Origin: Streptomyces sp. TBY4
GTDB lineage: Bacteria; Actinomycetota; Actinomycetes; Streptomycetales; Streptomycetaceae
DNA length: 64,000 bases
Assembly: GCF_024213195.1 (NCBI RefSeq)
Contig: NZ_JANAVF010000001.1
Span: 434,001 to 498,000, forward strand
Direction of reading: 5' to 3'
Shown piece after piece: positions 29,158-36,748 of this stretch. The notes under the pieces were generated by a model. It did not search any database. It saw only the letters and a list, made by a program, of their open reading frames with translations, and was not told the origin of the DNA. Each line of letters starts with the position of its first letter. Position 1 is the stretch's first letter. Position numbers and translations under genes: made by a program.

Positions 29158-30071
29158 CGGCCGAGGATGAGGTCGGTCTTGAAGGCGTCCCGCTCCAGCA
29201 GCCAGCCCTCGGCGCGGAGCTTGCCCATCAGGTCGGAACGCAGCTCGACCGCGTCCCGCAGGGTGCGGCCCTTCGCCGTGATCTCGGCGAACCAGGCCAG
29301 CTCGCCGGAGGCGGTCCGCAGCCGGCTGACTTGCGTCTCCATCGCGTGATCGAGCATCCGGCCAGGGTAGTTGGCCTGTCTTACGGGACCGTGGAGTCGG
29401 GATGAAGCTGCGACCGACTCCGCCCAACCAGCAGGTTTCGCACCCCACTTGGCGAGCTTTCCGGGGAGGCGGTCCAGGACGAGGGCGCGGGAGGCGTCGA
29501 GGCCGGGCAGTTCGCCGGGCGCCAGGTCCGGGACCGGGCGGCACTTCTTGTTGGTGAAGTCGAGGGTGGCGCGGGTGTGGCTGAGGTTGACCTGGACGGA
29601 GTAATTGCCGTCACCCGCACAGAAGTTGTGGCCGGAGGCCCGGTCCATCACGCGCCGCACCTCGACCGGGTCCGTACCGTCGCCCTCGATGTCGAAGCGG
29701 GCCTTGTAGGCGAGGCGGATCCGGTTCTCGTCGTCGTGGCGCCGGATGCGGACGATCCAGCCCTGACCGTTCAGGCTGCACCCGGCGTCGTCCATGTACT
29801 GGGCGACCTCGACGCGGCCGGGCGCGCCGAGCGACAGCGCGGCGGCCGCCGCGGCCGTGGGCAGGCCGTCGGCGTCGAGCACCCGGTCCGGATCGACCAG
29901 CAGCTTGACCTGGTAGCCCGCGCGCGCCGGAGCCACCGGCGACCTCCGGGTGCGCATCCCGGAGCGGATCCGCCGGCCGGCCGGTTTCGGCGCGTTCTGC
30001 GCCTTCTGCGCGTTCTGCAGGTTCTGCGCGTTCTGTGTTTTCTGCGTGTTCCGCATATCCCCGTCGATCAT
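29154..30071 (-). CDS. CYTH-like domain protein coupled to the SbcD-like gene
   Basis: 305-aa protein. From residue about 50 it shows a pattern reminiscent of CYTH/triphosphate-tunnel proteins: YQVKLLVDPDRVLD at the first strand, WIVRIRRHDDENRIRLAYKARF with alternating basic residues, and a later strand with charged residues. The E-x-E-x-K of true CYTH phosphohydrolases is not fully preserved (QVK), so activity is doubtful. The N-terminus is low complexity (repeated Gln-Asn-Ala/Gln-Lys triplets) encoded by a degenerate 9-bp repeat. The start could also be the ATG at 30056; neither has an ideal ribosome site. It overlaps the nuclease-like gene downstream. Confidence 0.65.
   Translation of the reverse strand: MIDGDMRNTQKTQNAQNLQNAQKAQNAPKPAGRRIRSGMRTRRSPVAPARAGYQVKLLVDPDRVLDADGLPTAAAAAALSLGAPGRVEVAQYMDDAGCSLNGQGWIVRIRRHDDENRIRLAYKARFDIEGDGTDPVEVRRVMDRASGHNFCAGDGNYSVQVNLSHTRATLDFTNKKCRPVPDLAPGELPGLDASRALVLDRLPGKLAKWGAKPAGWAESVAASSRLHGPVRQANYPGRMLDHAMETQVSRLRTASGELAWFAEITAKGRTLRDAVELRSDLMGKLRAEGWLLERDAFKTDLILGR
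29989..30050. repeat. Degenerate 9-bp tandem repeat encoding a Gln/Asn-rich N-terminus
   Basis: About seven copies resembling GCGTTCTGC (plus strand) run head to tail and translate on the minus strand to repeated Q-N-A / Q-K-x triplets. The period keeps the reading frame. Confidence 0.75.
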
Positions 30072-30172
30072 GCCTCATACGGCACCAGCCCGCCCGAAAG
30101 CCCCGGAACCGCGCAGGTGAACAGGCGGTGAATGTACCGCAGGACCGAAGTCCTGACCTGTAAGGTCTCGCG

Positions 30173-30190
30173 GCCCCCCGCTTCGGGGGC
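30173..30190. terminator. GC-rich hairpin upstream of the esterase gene
   Basis: GCCCCC (30173-30178) pairs with GGGGGC (30185-30190) around CGCTTC in the 238-bp spacer between two divergent genes. The flanking sequence (CTGTAAGGTCTC, then CTTCGCCG) has no T-tract, so it may be a leader structure of the rightward gene rather than a terminator. Nothing else is recognisable in this spacer. Confidence 0.35.
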
Positions 30191-30309
30191 TTCGCCGCAC
30201 GTTCACGAGACACCATGCGCGCCGCCCCTCCCCCGGGCGGTGCGCATCGTAGATTTGGCGTAATGTCCGGAATTCTCCATCATTCCGTCGTACGTCAGGA
30301 GCCGGCGCA

Positions 30310-31380
30310 GTGGAGCTGACCAGTACGTCGTTCCTCGTCACGCTGATCGTCGTCACCGGACTCGCGATGCTCGCCGCGCTGCTCCTGTGGAACCGGATCC
30401 CCGGCCCCGGCTGGGTGCGCTGGCCGGCCCGGCTGCTGATGATCGGCCTGTGCCAGCTCACCGCCATCTGCGTGGTGGCCACCTGGATCAACGGGAGCTA
30501 CGGCCTCTACTCCTCCTGGGACGACCTGCTGGGCACCGATGCCGGGCAGAACGACTCCGCCATGACCGGGCCGCCACTGGGGCGGGCCAAGTTCACCCCG
30601 GGGGGCGACGGCACCCGCAGCACGTACTTCCGCGGCTCCCACTCGAAGCTGGCCGGCCAGGTGATCGTGTGGACTCCCCCGGAGTACGACGCACCGGGCG
30701 CGGAGAAGACCCGGTTCCCGGTGCTGATGCTGCTGCACGGCTATCCGGGCTCGCCCCGCTCCTGGATCGACATCGGCGACATGCCCGGCGCGCTGGAGCA
30801 GCTGGTCCAGCTGGGTGCGGCGCACCCCTTCATCCTGGTGATCCCCGAGGTGGCCCCGGGAGGGGTGGACACCGACTGCACCAACACCCCGCAGCGCAAG
30901 GTGGCCGACTGGCTCGCAGAGGACGTGCCCGACCTGGTCTCCAGGAACTTCCGCACCCTCCCCGAGCCCAAGGGCTGGGGGCTGATGGGCATCTCCACCG
31001 GGGCCTTCTGCGCGGCGAAGCTGCCGCTCCAGTACCCGAAGGCGTTCCGGGCGGGCGCGGCCCTGGACCCCGATCCGCTGACGGGAGACCCGGACGTGCT
31101 CCCGGATCCGGTGCTGCGCGAGCGCAACAGCCCGATGTGGCTGGTCACGCACACGAAGGACACCGACATCGGGCTGTTCCTGGCCACCTCCGCGCAGGAC
31201 AAGGACAGCCCGCCGCAGCAGCTGACCGAGTTCGCGGAGGCGGCCAAGAACTCCGGGGTCCGGGTCAAGACGCTGGTGCGCCCTCAGGGCGGGCACAACT
31301 TCCAGACCTGGATCGCGATGTACCCCGACGCCCTGGGGTGGCTGAGCACGGAGATCTCACCGCCGGCCGAAGCCCCGTAG
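30310..31380 (+). CDS. Membrane-anchored alpha/beta-hydrolase (esterase, antigen-85-like)
   Basis: 356-aa protein with two N-terminal transmembrane helices (residues about 8-25 and 40-57) and an external alpha/beta-hydrolase domain of the esterase PF00756 type. The oxyanion region is LMLLHGYPGS, the nucleophile elbow is GISTGAF and the catalytic His is in PQGGHNFQTW. The GTG start has AGGAG at 30299-30303. The fold includes mycolyl transferases and S-formylglutathione hydrolase-like esterases; the substrate here is unknown. It overlaps the convergent P450 gene by 24 bp. Confidence 0.85.
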   Translation: MELTSTSFLVTLIVVTGLAMLAALLLWNRIPGPGWVRWPARLLMIGLCQLTAICVVATWINGSYGLYSSWDDLLGTDAGQNDSAMTGPPLGRAKFTPGGDGTRSTYFRGSHSKLAGQVIVWTPPEYDAPGAEKTRFPVLMLLHGYPGSPRSWIDIGDMPGALEQLVQLGAAHPFILVIPEVAPGGVDTDCTNTPQRKVADWLAEDVPDLVSRNFRTLPEPKGWGLMGISTGAFCAAKLPLQYPKAFRAGAALDPDPLTGDPDVLPDPVLRERNSPMWLVTHTKDTDIGLFLATSAQDKDSPPQQLTEFAEAAKNSGVRVKTLVRPQGGHNFQTWIAMYPDALGWLSTEISPPAEAP

Positions 31381-32658
31381 GCGGACCGGCAGCGCCTCCA
31401 CGCTGTTGCCTATGAAGCTGCGCTGGTGCGGGAGTTCGGCCTCGGGGACGGCCAGGTCCAGGTCCGGGAAGCGGGTGAAGAGGGCTTCCAGGGCGATGGT
31501 GGCCTCCAGCCGGGCGAGCGGGGCCCCGACGCAGTAGTGGGCTCCGTGTCCGAAGGAGAGGCTGCGGGCCGCGGTGGGGCGGGTCAGGTCGAAGCGGTCG
31601 GCGTCAGGGCCGTGGAAGGCCTCGTCGCGGCCGGCCGCCGTGTACCCCGCGAGGACCGGGGTGCCCTGCGGGATCACGGTCCCGCCGATCGCCAGATCGC
31701 GGGTCGGGTAGCGGAAGGGGAACCAGCTGACCGGGCCGTCGAAGCGCAGGGTCTCGTCGACCACGTCCGACCAGGTGGCTTTCCCGTCCAGCACCAGCGC
31801 GAGCTGGTCGCGGTGGGTGCACAGGGCGCGTACAGCGTTGCTGATCAGGTTGAGCGTGGTCTCGTGGCCCGCGACCAGCATCAGCCGCATGGTGCCGGTG
31901 AGTTCGGCCTCGCTCAGCCGGTCGCCGTCGCCGTCCCGGGCGGCGATCAGCGCACTCGTCAGGTCCTCACCGGGGTCGGCCCTTCGGGTGGCGGCGATGG
32001 TGCCGATCAGTTCGACGAGTTCGCGCGCGGCCGCCATGACCTCGGCCGGGGTGGTGTCGGTGGCGATGATGACGGTGTTCGACAACTCGTGCAGCCGCCC
32101 CCGGTGTTCGGGGTCCACGCCGAGGAGCTCGCAGATCACGCTCATCGGGAGCGGGAGCGCGAGGTGCGTGCGCAGGTCCGCCACCCCGTCCGGGGATTGC
32201 TCCGCCGCCCGCTCCAGGTCGCCCAGCAGCCCGGCCGTCAGCTCCTCGATGCGGGGGCGCAGCCGCTCCACCTGGCGGACGGTGAAGGCGTTGCCCACCA
32301 GGGAGCGCAGCCGGCGGTGGTCGGCGTCGTCGGCGGTGTGCATGCCCTGGGCGTTGGCGAAGACGCGCAGCGGCCAGTCCGGGGCGATGGTGCCGTCGTG
32401 CAGGCCGGGGAAGTGCCGGGCGTCCTTGGCCACATCGGGGTGGGCGAGGAACTCCTTCAGCTCCTCGTGGCCGAGGACGACCGCCCCAAGAACACCACCG
32501 GGGAGCACCACCTCGGCCACGGGTCCCCGGGCACGCAGCCGGGCGTTGAGGGCGTGCGGGCAGCCGCCCGCGGGGTCGATGACGTGCGGGGGCACTGCCG
32601 CGGACGGGAGCGTGGACGGGGGTGTCGGCTCGGATGCCTGCGCGGGGTCGGTGGACAA
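31357..32658 (-). CDS. Cytochrome P450
   Basis: 433-aa P450 monooxygenase. The I-helix oxygen-binding motif is AGHETT, the ExxR motif is in the region DETLRFDGPVSW, and the heme-binding loop FGHGAHYCVGAPLAR places the thiolate at Cys376. The start is not obvious; I chose the TTG at 32658 because AGGAG lies 6 nt before it, and a GTG at 32595 is the alternative. No ferredoxin or reductase is adjacent, as is common in Streptomyces. The substrate is unknown. Confidence 0.9.
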   Translation of the reverse strand: MSTDPAQASEPTPPSTLPSAAVPPHVIDPAGGCPHALNARLRARGPVAEVVLPGGVLGAVVLGHEELKEFLAHPDVAKDARHFPGLHDGTIAPDWPLRVFANAQGMHTADDADHRRLRSLVGNAFTVRQVERLRPRIEELTAGLLGDLERAAEQSPDGVADLRTHLALPLPMSVICELLGVDPEHRGRLHELSNTVIIATDTTPAEVMAAARELVELIGTIAATRRADPGEDLTSALIAARDGDGDRLSEAELTGTMRLMLVAGHETTLNLISNAVRALCTHRDQLALVLDGKATWSDVVDETLRFDGPVSWFPFRYPTRDLAIGGTVIPQGTPVLAGYTAAGRDEAFHGPDADRFDLTRPTAARSLSFGHGAHYCVGAPLARLEATIALEALFTRFPDLDLAVPEAELPHQRSFIGNSVEALPVRLRGFGRR

Positions 32659-32802
32659 GCCTGTCTCCTGACAATACGAACGGATCTCGGCCAACAGTGC
32701 GGCCTCGGGGGCCGGTTGTTCAAGGCCGCACCCGCCCCGGCTCACGAATCCGCAGGCGCGCCGCACGGCCCCGCCGCGCCCGGGCGTCGTAGGGTCGCGG
32801 TC

Positions 32803-33726
32803 ATGGCGGAGGCGGAGCGGAATCTCGAAGGCAAGGTGGCCCTGGTCGCCGGAGCGACCCGTGGCGCGGGCAGGGGCATCGCGGTCGAGCTGGGGGCACG
32901 GGGCGCGACGGTGTACGTGAGCGGGCGCAGTACGCGGGGCCGGCGCTCCGAGTACGACCGGCCCGAGACCATCGAGGAGACCGCCGAGCTGGTCACGGCG
33001 GCGGGCGGCCGGGGAATCGCGGTGGTGGCCGACCACTTGGTGCCCGAACAGGTCGAGGCCCTCGTCGGGCGGATCGACGCGGAGCAGGGCCGGCTCGACG
33101 TGCTGGTGAACGACATCTGGGGCGGCGAGCGGCTCTTCGAGTGGGACAGCACGGTCTGGGAACACGACCTGGACAAGGGGCTGCGGCTGCTCCGGCTGGC
33201 CGTGGAGACCCATGCGGTGACCAGCCATTACGCGCTGCCCCTGCTGCTGCGCGAGCCGGGCGGGCTGGTGGTGGAGATGACGGACGGCACGGCGGAGTAC
33301 AACGCGGGCCGCTACCGGGTCTCCTTCTTCTACGACATCGCCAAGTCGGCGGTGCTGCGCATGGCGTTCGCACTCGGACACGAGGTGGGCCCGCGCGGAG
33401 CGACGGCGGTGGCGCTGACCCCGGGCTGGCTCCGGTCGGAGATGATGCTCGACGCCTTCGGCGTCACCGAGGCGAACTGGCGGGACGCGCTGGCGAAGGT
33501 CCCGCACTTCGGCATCTCGGAGACCCCGCTCTACGTCGGCCGCGCGGTCGCGGCCCTGGCCGCCGACCCGGAACTGTCCCGCTGGAACGGGCAGTCGCTC
33601 TCCAGCGGGCAGCTCGCGCAGGTCTACGGCTTCACGGACGTGGACGGCAGCCGGCCGGACGCCTGGCGGTACATGGTCGAGGTGCAGGACCCGGACCTCC
33701 CGGCGAACCCCACCGGCTACCGGTAG
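32803..33726 (+). CDS. Short-chain dehydrogenase/reductase family protein
   Basis: 307-aa SDR. The cofactor motif GATRGAGRGIA is present at residues about 18-28. The usual NNAG motif is replaced by VNDIWGG, and the catalytic YxxxK appears as YDIAKS preceded by an S/T-poor segment (VEMTDGT). These deviations are typical of a bacterial SDR subgroup with an IWGG signature. Function is unknown; a reductase acting on a small carbonyl is likely. The ATG at 32803 lies 144 bp from the divergent P450 start. Confidence 0.85.
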   Translation: MAEAERNLEGKVALVAGATRGAGRGIAVELGARGATVYVSGRSTRGRRSEYDRPETIEETAELVTAAGGRGIAVVADHLVPEQVEALVGRIDAEQGRLDVLVNDIWGGERLFEWDSTVWEHDLDKGLRLLRLAVETHAVTSHYALPLLLREPGGLVVEMTDGTAEYNAGRYRVSFFYDIAKSAVLRMAFALGHEVGPRGATAVALTPGWLRSEMMLDAFGVTEANWRDALAKVPHFGISETPLYVGRAVAALAADPELSRWNGQSLSSGQLAQVYGFTDVDGSRPDAWRYMVEVQDPDLPANPTGYR

Positions 33727-33747
33727 GGCAGCGCAGGGCAGGGCCCG

Positions 33748-34524
33748 TCAGTCCCGCTCCCGCTCCAGCAGCCGGGCGATCCCGTCGAGGACGCAGCGGA
33801 GCCCGAAGTCCCACACGGTCTCGGGGCTGTACCCGCCGACCGCGCTGCCGACCCGCCCGGCCAGGGGGTAGCGCTCCGGGTCCATGGCCCGTTCCAGGAG
33901 CGGGGCGCTCAGCTCCCACCACTCCTGGTCGCTCTGGCGGGCGTTGTGCGCGGCGGTGTCGGCGGCGGCCAGGGCCTGCGCGTGGACGAAGCCGAGGAGG
34001 TGGTTCAGGGCCGCGTCCATCTCCACGTCGCTCAGGCCGATGCCCTCGAAGGCCGCGAGCTCGTGCTCGTACTTGCCGATCACACCCGGCCCCAGCGGGG
34101 GGCGGGTGACGGACAGCTCGGCGGTCCACGGGTGCCGCAGGAACAGCGCGCGGTTGTCCTCCGCGACCCGGGTGACCTTCCCCCGCCAGGACCCGTCCGG
34201 TCCCGGCTCGCCGCGCTCCATGGCCAGGTACGCGGAGTCCAGCATCAGGTCGAGCAGCTCGGCCTTGCCGGGGACGTAGGTGTAGAGGGTCATGGGGGTG
34301 ACCCCCAGCCGCTGGGCCAGCGCCCGCATCGTCAGCGCGGCCAGCCCCGGCCGGCCCTCGCGCCCGGCCTCGTCCGCGAGCGCGATCGCGCCGTCGACGA
34401 CGGCGTCGACCGTCAGCCCCTGCCGGGGTCCGCGCCGCCCGCTGGGCGCTCCCTGCCCCGGCTCCCGCCACAGCAGTTCCAACGTACGGACGGGGTCGCC
34501 CGCACCGCTCCGGTCCGTGGTCAC
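33748..34524 (-). CDS. TetR-family regulator (TetR_C domain)
   Basis: 258-aa regulator with an unusually late HTH (residues about 40-85: AVVDGAIALADEAG, then LAQRLGVTPMTLYTYVPGKAELLDLML) and a TetR_C effector domain typical of tetracycline-repressor-like members. It is divergent from a small VOC-family gene, and the AT-rich spacer (34561-34600) contains their promoters. A role in resistance or efflux control is likely from the family. Confidence 0.9.
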   Translation of the reverse strand: MTTDRSGAGDPVRTLELLWREPGQGAPSGRRGPRQGLTVDAVVDGAIALADEAGREGRPGLAALTMRALAQRLGVTPMTLYTYVPGKAELLDLMLDSAYLAMERGEPGPDGSWRGKVTRVAEDNRALFLRHPWTAELSVTRPPLGPGVIGKYEHELAAFEGIGLSDVEMDAALNHLLGFVHAQALAAADTAAHNARQSDQEWWELSAPLLERAMDPERYPLAGRVGSAVGGYSPETVWDFGLRCVLDGIARLLERERD

Positions 34525-34569
34525 TTCCGACCCCTTTCCGCCGCCTTCCGGCAGCCGCTCATATAACTT

Positions 34570-34598
34570 TCTACACCGTACAGAATACTATGTATAAT
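34570..34598 (+). promoter_or_regulatory. Consensus-like promoter for the VOC gene
   Basis: TCTACA (34570-34575) and a perfect TATAAT (34593-34598) are separated by 17 bp. The start site would fall near 34605, giving a 60-nt leader with AGGAGG before the ATG at 34667. This is one of the most AT-rich points of the window. Confidence 0.7.
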
Positions 34599-34666
34599 AA
34601 AACTCGAGCCCAGGACATCCAGAGCTTCCCGAGCATTCGGGACACCCAGGACCCCAGGAGGAACCC

Positions 34667-35059
34667 ATGCGGATCACCGACACCGCCATCTGCCTCACCG
34701 TCGAGGACGTCACCACCTCGTCCGCGTTCCTGGTCGAGCACTTCGGCTTCAAGGAATCGATGGCCGTCGACGGCTTCGCCTCCCTCTCCCACCCCGACGG
34801 CCCGAACGTGGTCTTCGTACGGCGCGGCCTGGAGGTGCTCCCCGAGGAGCTCCGCGAGCGGCACGCCTCCGGAGTGCTGCTCGCGTTCACGGTGGCCGAC
34901 CTGCCCGCCGAGTACGAGCGGCTGCGCGCCGAGGGCGTTCCGATCGTCATGGAGCCCCGCGTGGAGCCCTGGGGCGAGCGGGTCTTCCTGGTGGCCGACC
35001 CCAACGGTGTGATCATCGAACTGGTCGACTGGGTGGAGACCCCGGACACCGCCTCCTGA
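34667..35059 (+). CDS. VOC-family (glyoxalase/bleomycin resistance fold) protein
   Basis: 130-aa protein of two beta-alpha-beta-beta-beta modules: TDTAICLTVEDVTTSSAFLV at the start and WGERVFLVADPNGVIIELVDW at the end, the latter holding the C-terminal Glu metal ligand position. An AGGAGG site precedes the ATG. Family members are metal-dependent lyases/dioxygenases or drug-binding resistance proteins. Divergence from a TetR regulator suggests an inducible detoxification role, which is inference. Confidence 0.88.
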   Translation: MRITDTAICLTVEDVTTSSAFLVEHFGFKESMAVDGFASLSHPDGPNVVFVRRGLEVLPEELRERHASGVLLAFTVADLPAEYERLRAEGVPIVMEPRVEPWGERVFLVADPNGVIIELVDWVETPDTAS

Positions 35060-35065
35060 GGCACC

Positions 35066-35109
35066 GCCCCGGGCCCGCGGGCGGGTTCACCCCGCGGCGG
35101 GCCCGGGGC
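35066..35109. terminator. Bidirectional terminator between convergent VOC and enoyl-CoA hydratase genes
   Basis: GCCCCGGGCCCGC (35066-35078) and GCGGGCCCGGGGC (35097-35109) are perfect 13-bp complements around an 18-nt loop. The right arm lies inside the last codons of the hydratase gene. Confidence 0.7.
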
Positions 35110-36145
35110 CCCAGTCCCCGGCGAGCGGGGCGAAGAAGCGGGCCACGTCCTCCTCGGCGACCTCACCGAGGGTGGCCGGGGACCAGCGCGGCATCCGGTC
35201 CTTGTCGACCACCTGCGCCCGGATGCCCTCCACCAGGTCGGGCGAGGTCAGCGCGTTGCAGGAGACCGTGAACTCCTGTTCCAGCACCGGCTCCAGCGAG
35301 CCGAGCGCGGCGGCCCGGCGCACCGCCTCCAGGGTCACCTTCAGGGCGGTCGGGGACTTGGCGAGGATCGTCTCGGCGGCCTCCTTCGCCGCCGGCTCCC
35401 CGTAGCCGAGCAGCCGGTCCACGATCTCCTCGACGGTGGCGGCCGCGTAGCAGTGGTCGATCCAGTCCCGCCCCCCGGCCAGCGGCCCCGGCCCGGAGCC
35501 GGGCTCCTCGGCGTACCGCCCGAGCACCTCCCGGGCCGGGGCCGCGGCCAGCTCGGCGGTCAGCGCCGGCAGCCGTTCGGCGGGTACGAAGTGATCGGCG
35601 AGCCCGCACAGCAGCGCGTCGGCGGCGCCCACCGCGGAGCCGGTGAGGGCCAGATGGGTGCCGAGCCGGCCGGGGGCGCGGGCCAGCAGGTGGGTGCCGC
35701 CGACGTCGGGGACGAAGCCGATGCCGGTTTCGGGCATGGCCACGCGGGAGCGCTCGGTGACCACGCGGACGCCGCCGTGGGCCGAGACGCCGACCCCGCC
35801 GCCCATCACGATGCCGTCCATGAGGGCGACGTAGGTCTTGGGATACCGCGCGATGTACGCGTTGAGCCGGTACTCGTCCCGCCAGAAGGCGGCCGAGGCC
35901 CGCGTCCCGGCCTTGGCGTCGTCGTGGATGGCCCGGATGTCCCCGCCGGCGCACAGCCCCCGCTCGCCCGCGCCGCGGATGAGCACCTGCTCCACGCCGG
36001 GATCCCGCTCCCAGCGGGTCAGGGCCTCGGTGATGCGGAGCACCATGGAGTGGGTGAGGGCGTTGAGGGCCCTGGGGCGGTTGAGGGTGATCACCCCGGT
36101 ACGGCCGTCGACGGCGCACAGGACGGTGTCGGCTTCGGTCTTCAC
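35087..36145 (-). CDS. Enoyl-CoA hydratase/isomerase family protein, probably 3-hydroxyisobutyryl-CoA hydrolase
   Basis: 352-aa crotonase-fold protein. The oxyanion-hole segments are GGDIRAIHDD (after CA) and IVMGGGVGVSAHG. The stretch MPETGIGFVPDVGGTHLLAR with a downstream long C-terminal extension is characteristic of 3-hydroxyisobutyryl-CoA hydrolase of valine degradation rather than plain enoyl-CoA hydratase. The GTG at 36145 is chosen because upstream residues are unlike the family. It is only 36 bp from the divergent DHFR-like gene, so the promoters must overlap. Confidence 0.85.
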   Translation of the reverse strand: MKTEADTVLCAVDGRTGVITLNRPRALNALTHSMVLRITEALTRWERDPGVEQVLIRGAGERGLCAGGDIRAIHDDAKAGTRASAAFWRDEYRLNAYIARYPKTYVALMDGIVMGGGVGVSAHGGVRVVTERSRVAMPETGIGFVPDVGGTHLLARAPGRLGTHLALTGSAVGAADALLCGLADHFVPAERLPALTAELAAAPAREVLGRYAEEPGSGPGPLAGGRDWIDHCYAAATVEEIVDRLLGYGEPAAKEAAETILAKSPTALKVTLEAVRRAAALGSLEPVLEQEFTVSCNALTSPDLVEGIRAQVVDKDRMPRWSPATLGEVAEEDVARFFAPLAGDWGPGPAAG

Positions 36146-36167
36146 GCCGTCCAGTATGGAGGGCGCG

Positions 36168-36173
36168 TAGCCT
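36168..36173 (+). promoter_or_regulatory. -10 element of a leaderless DHFR-like gene
   Basis: TAGCCT lies 8 nt before the ATG at 36182, and no ribosome site is present between them. This is the standard geometry of a leaderless Streptomyces transcript. Confidence 0.5.
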
Positions 36174-36181
36174 GGTCCGTT

Positions 36182-36748
36182 ATGCGAAAGATCATCCTGA
36201 TGTCGCAGGTCTCCCTCGACGGCTACTACGAGGGTCCGGAGCGACAGCTCGACTGGCACCGCGTCGACGAAGAGCTGCACCAGCACATGAACGACGAACT
36301 GCGCTCCGTCGGCGGCATGCTGATGGGCCGGGTCACCTACGAGCTGATGGACGCCTACTGGCCCACCGCCGATACCGATCCGGACGCGTCCCCGCCCGAG
36401 GTGGAGTTCGCGGGCATCTGGCGCTCCGCGAAGAAGTACGTGTACTCGCGCACCCTGGACGCCGAGCAGCGCGACCCGAACGCCACCGTGCTCCGTGAGG
36501 TCGTATCGGCGGAGGTCGCCGCCCTCAAGGCCGCCCCGGGCGGCGACCTGACCCTGAGCGGGGCGGACCTCGCCGCCTCGTTCCTGCGCCACGGCCTGGT
36601 GGACGAGTACCGGATCTACGTGCAGCCCGTGCGCATCGGCCGCGGCCACCCCCTCTTCCCGCCCTCCGACGGCCTGGTCCCGCTCCGGCTGGAGGAGACC
36701 CGCACCTTCGGCAACGGGGTGGTGCTGCTGCGGTACGCGCGCGCCTAG
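36182..36748 (+). CDS. Dihydrofolate reductase-like protein (RibD C-terminal domain)
   Basis: 188-aa single-domain protein: MRKIILMSQVSLDGYYEGP at the N-terminus, the conserved MLMGRVTYELM helix, and a C-terminal HGLVDEYRIYVQPVRIGRGHPLF strand region. The family (RibD_C) is NADPH-binding and often annotated as dihydrofolate reductase family, though true folate reduction is not established. It appears leaderless. Its stop overlaps the convergent monooxygenase gene by 4 bp. Confidence 0.88.
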   Translation: MRKIILMSQVSLDGYYEGPERQLDWHRVDEELHQHMNDELRSVGGMLMGRVTYELMDAYWPTADTDPDASPPEVEFAGIWRSAKKYVYSRTLDAEQRDPNATVLREVVSAEVAALKAAPGGDLTLSGADLAASFLRHGLVDEYRIYVQPVRIGRGHPLFPPSDGLVPLRLEETRTFGNGVVLLRYARA

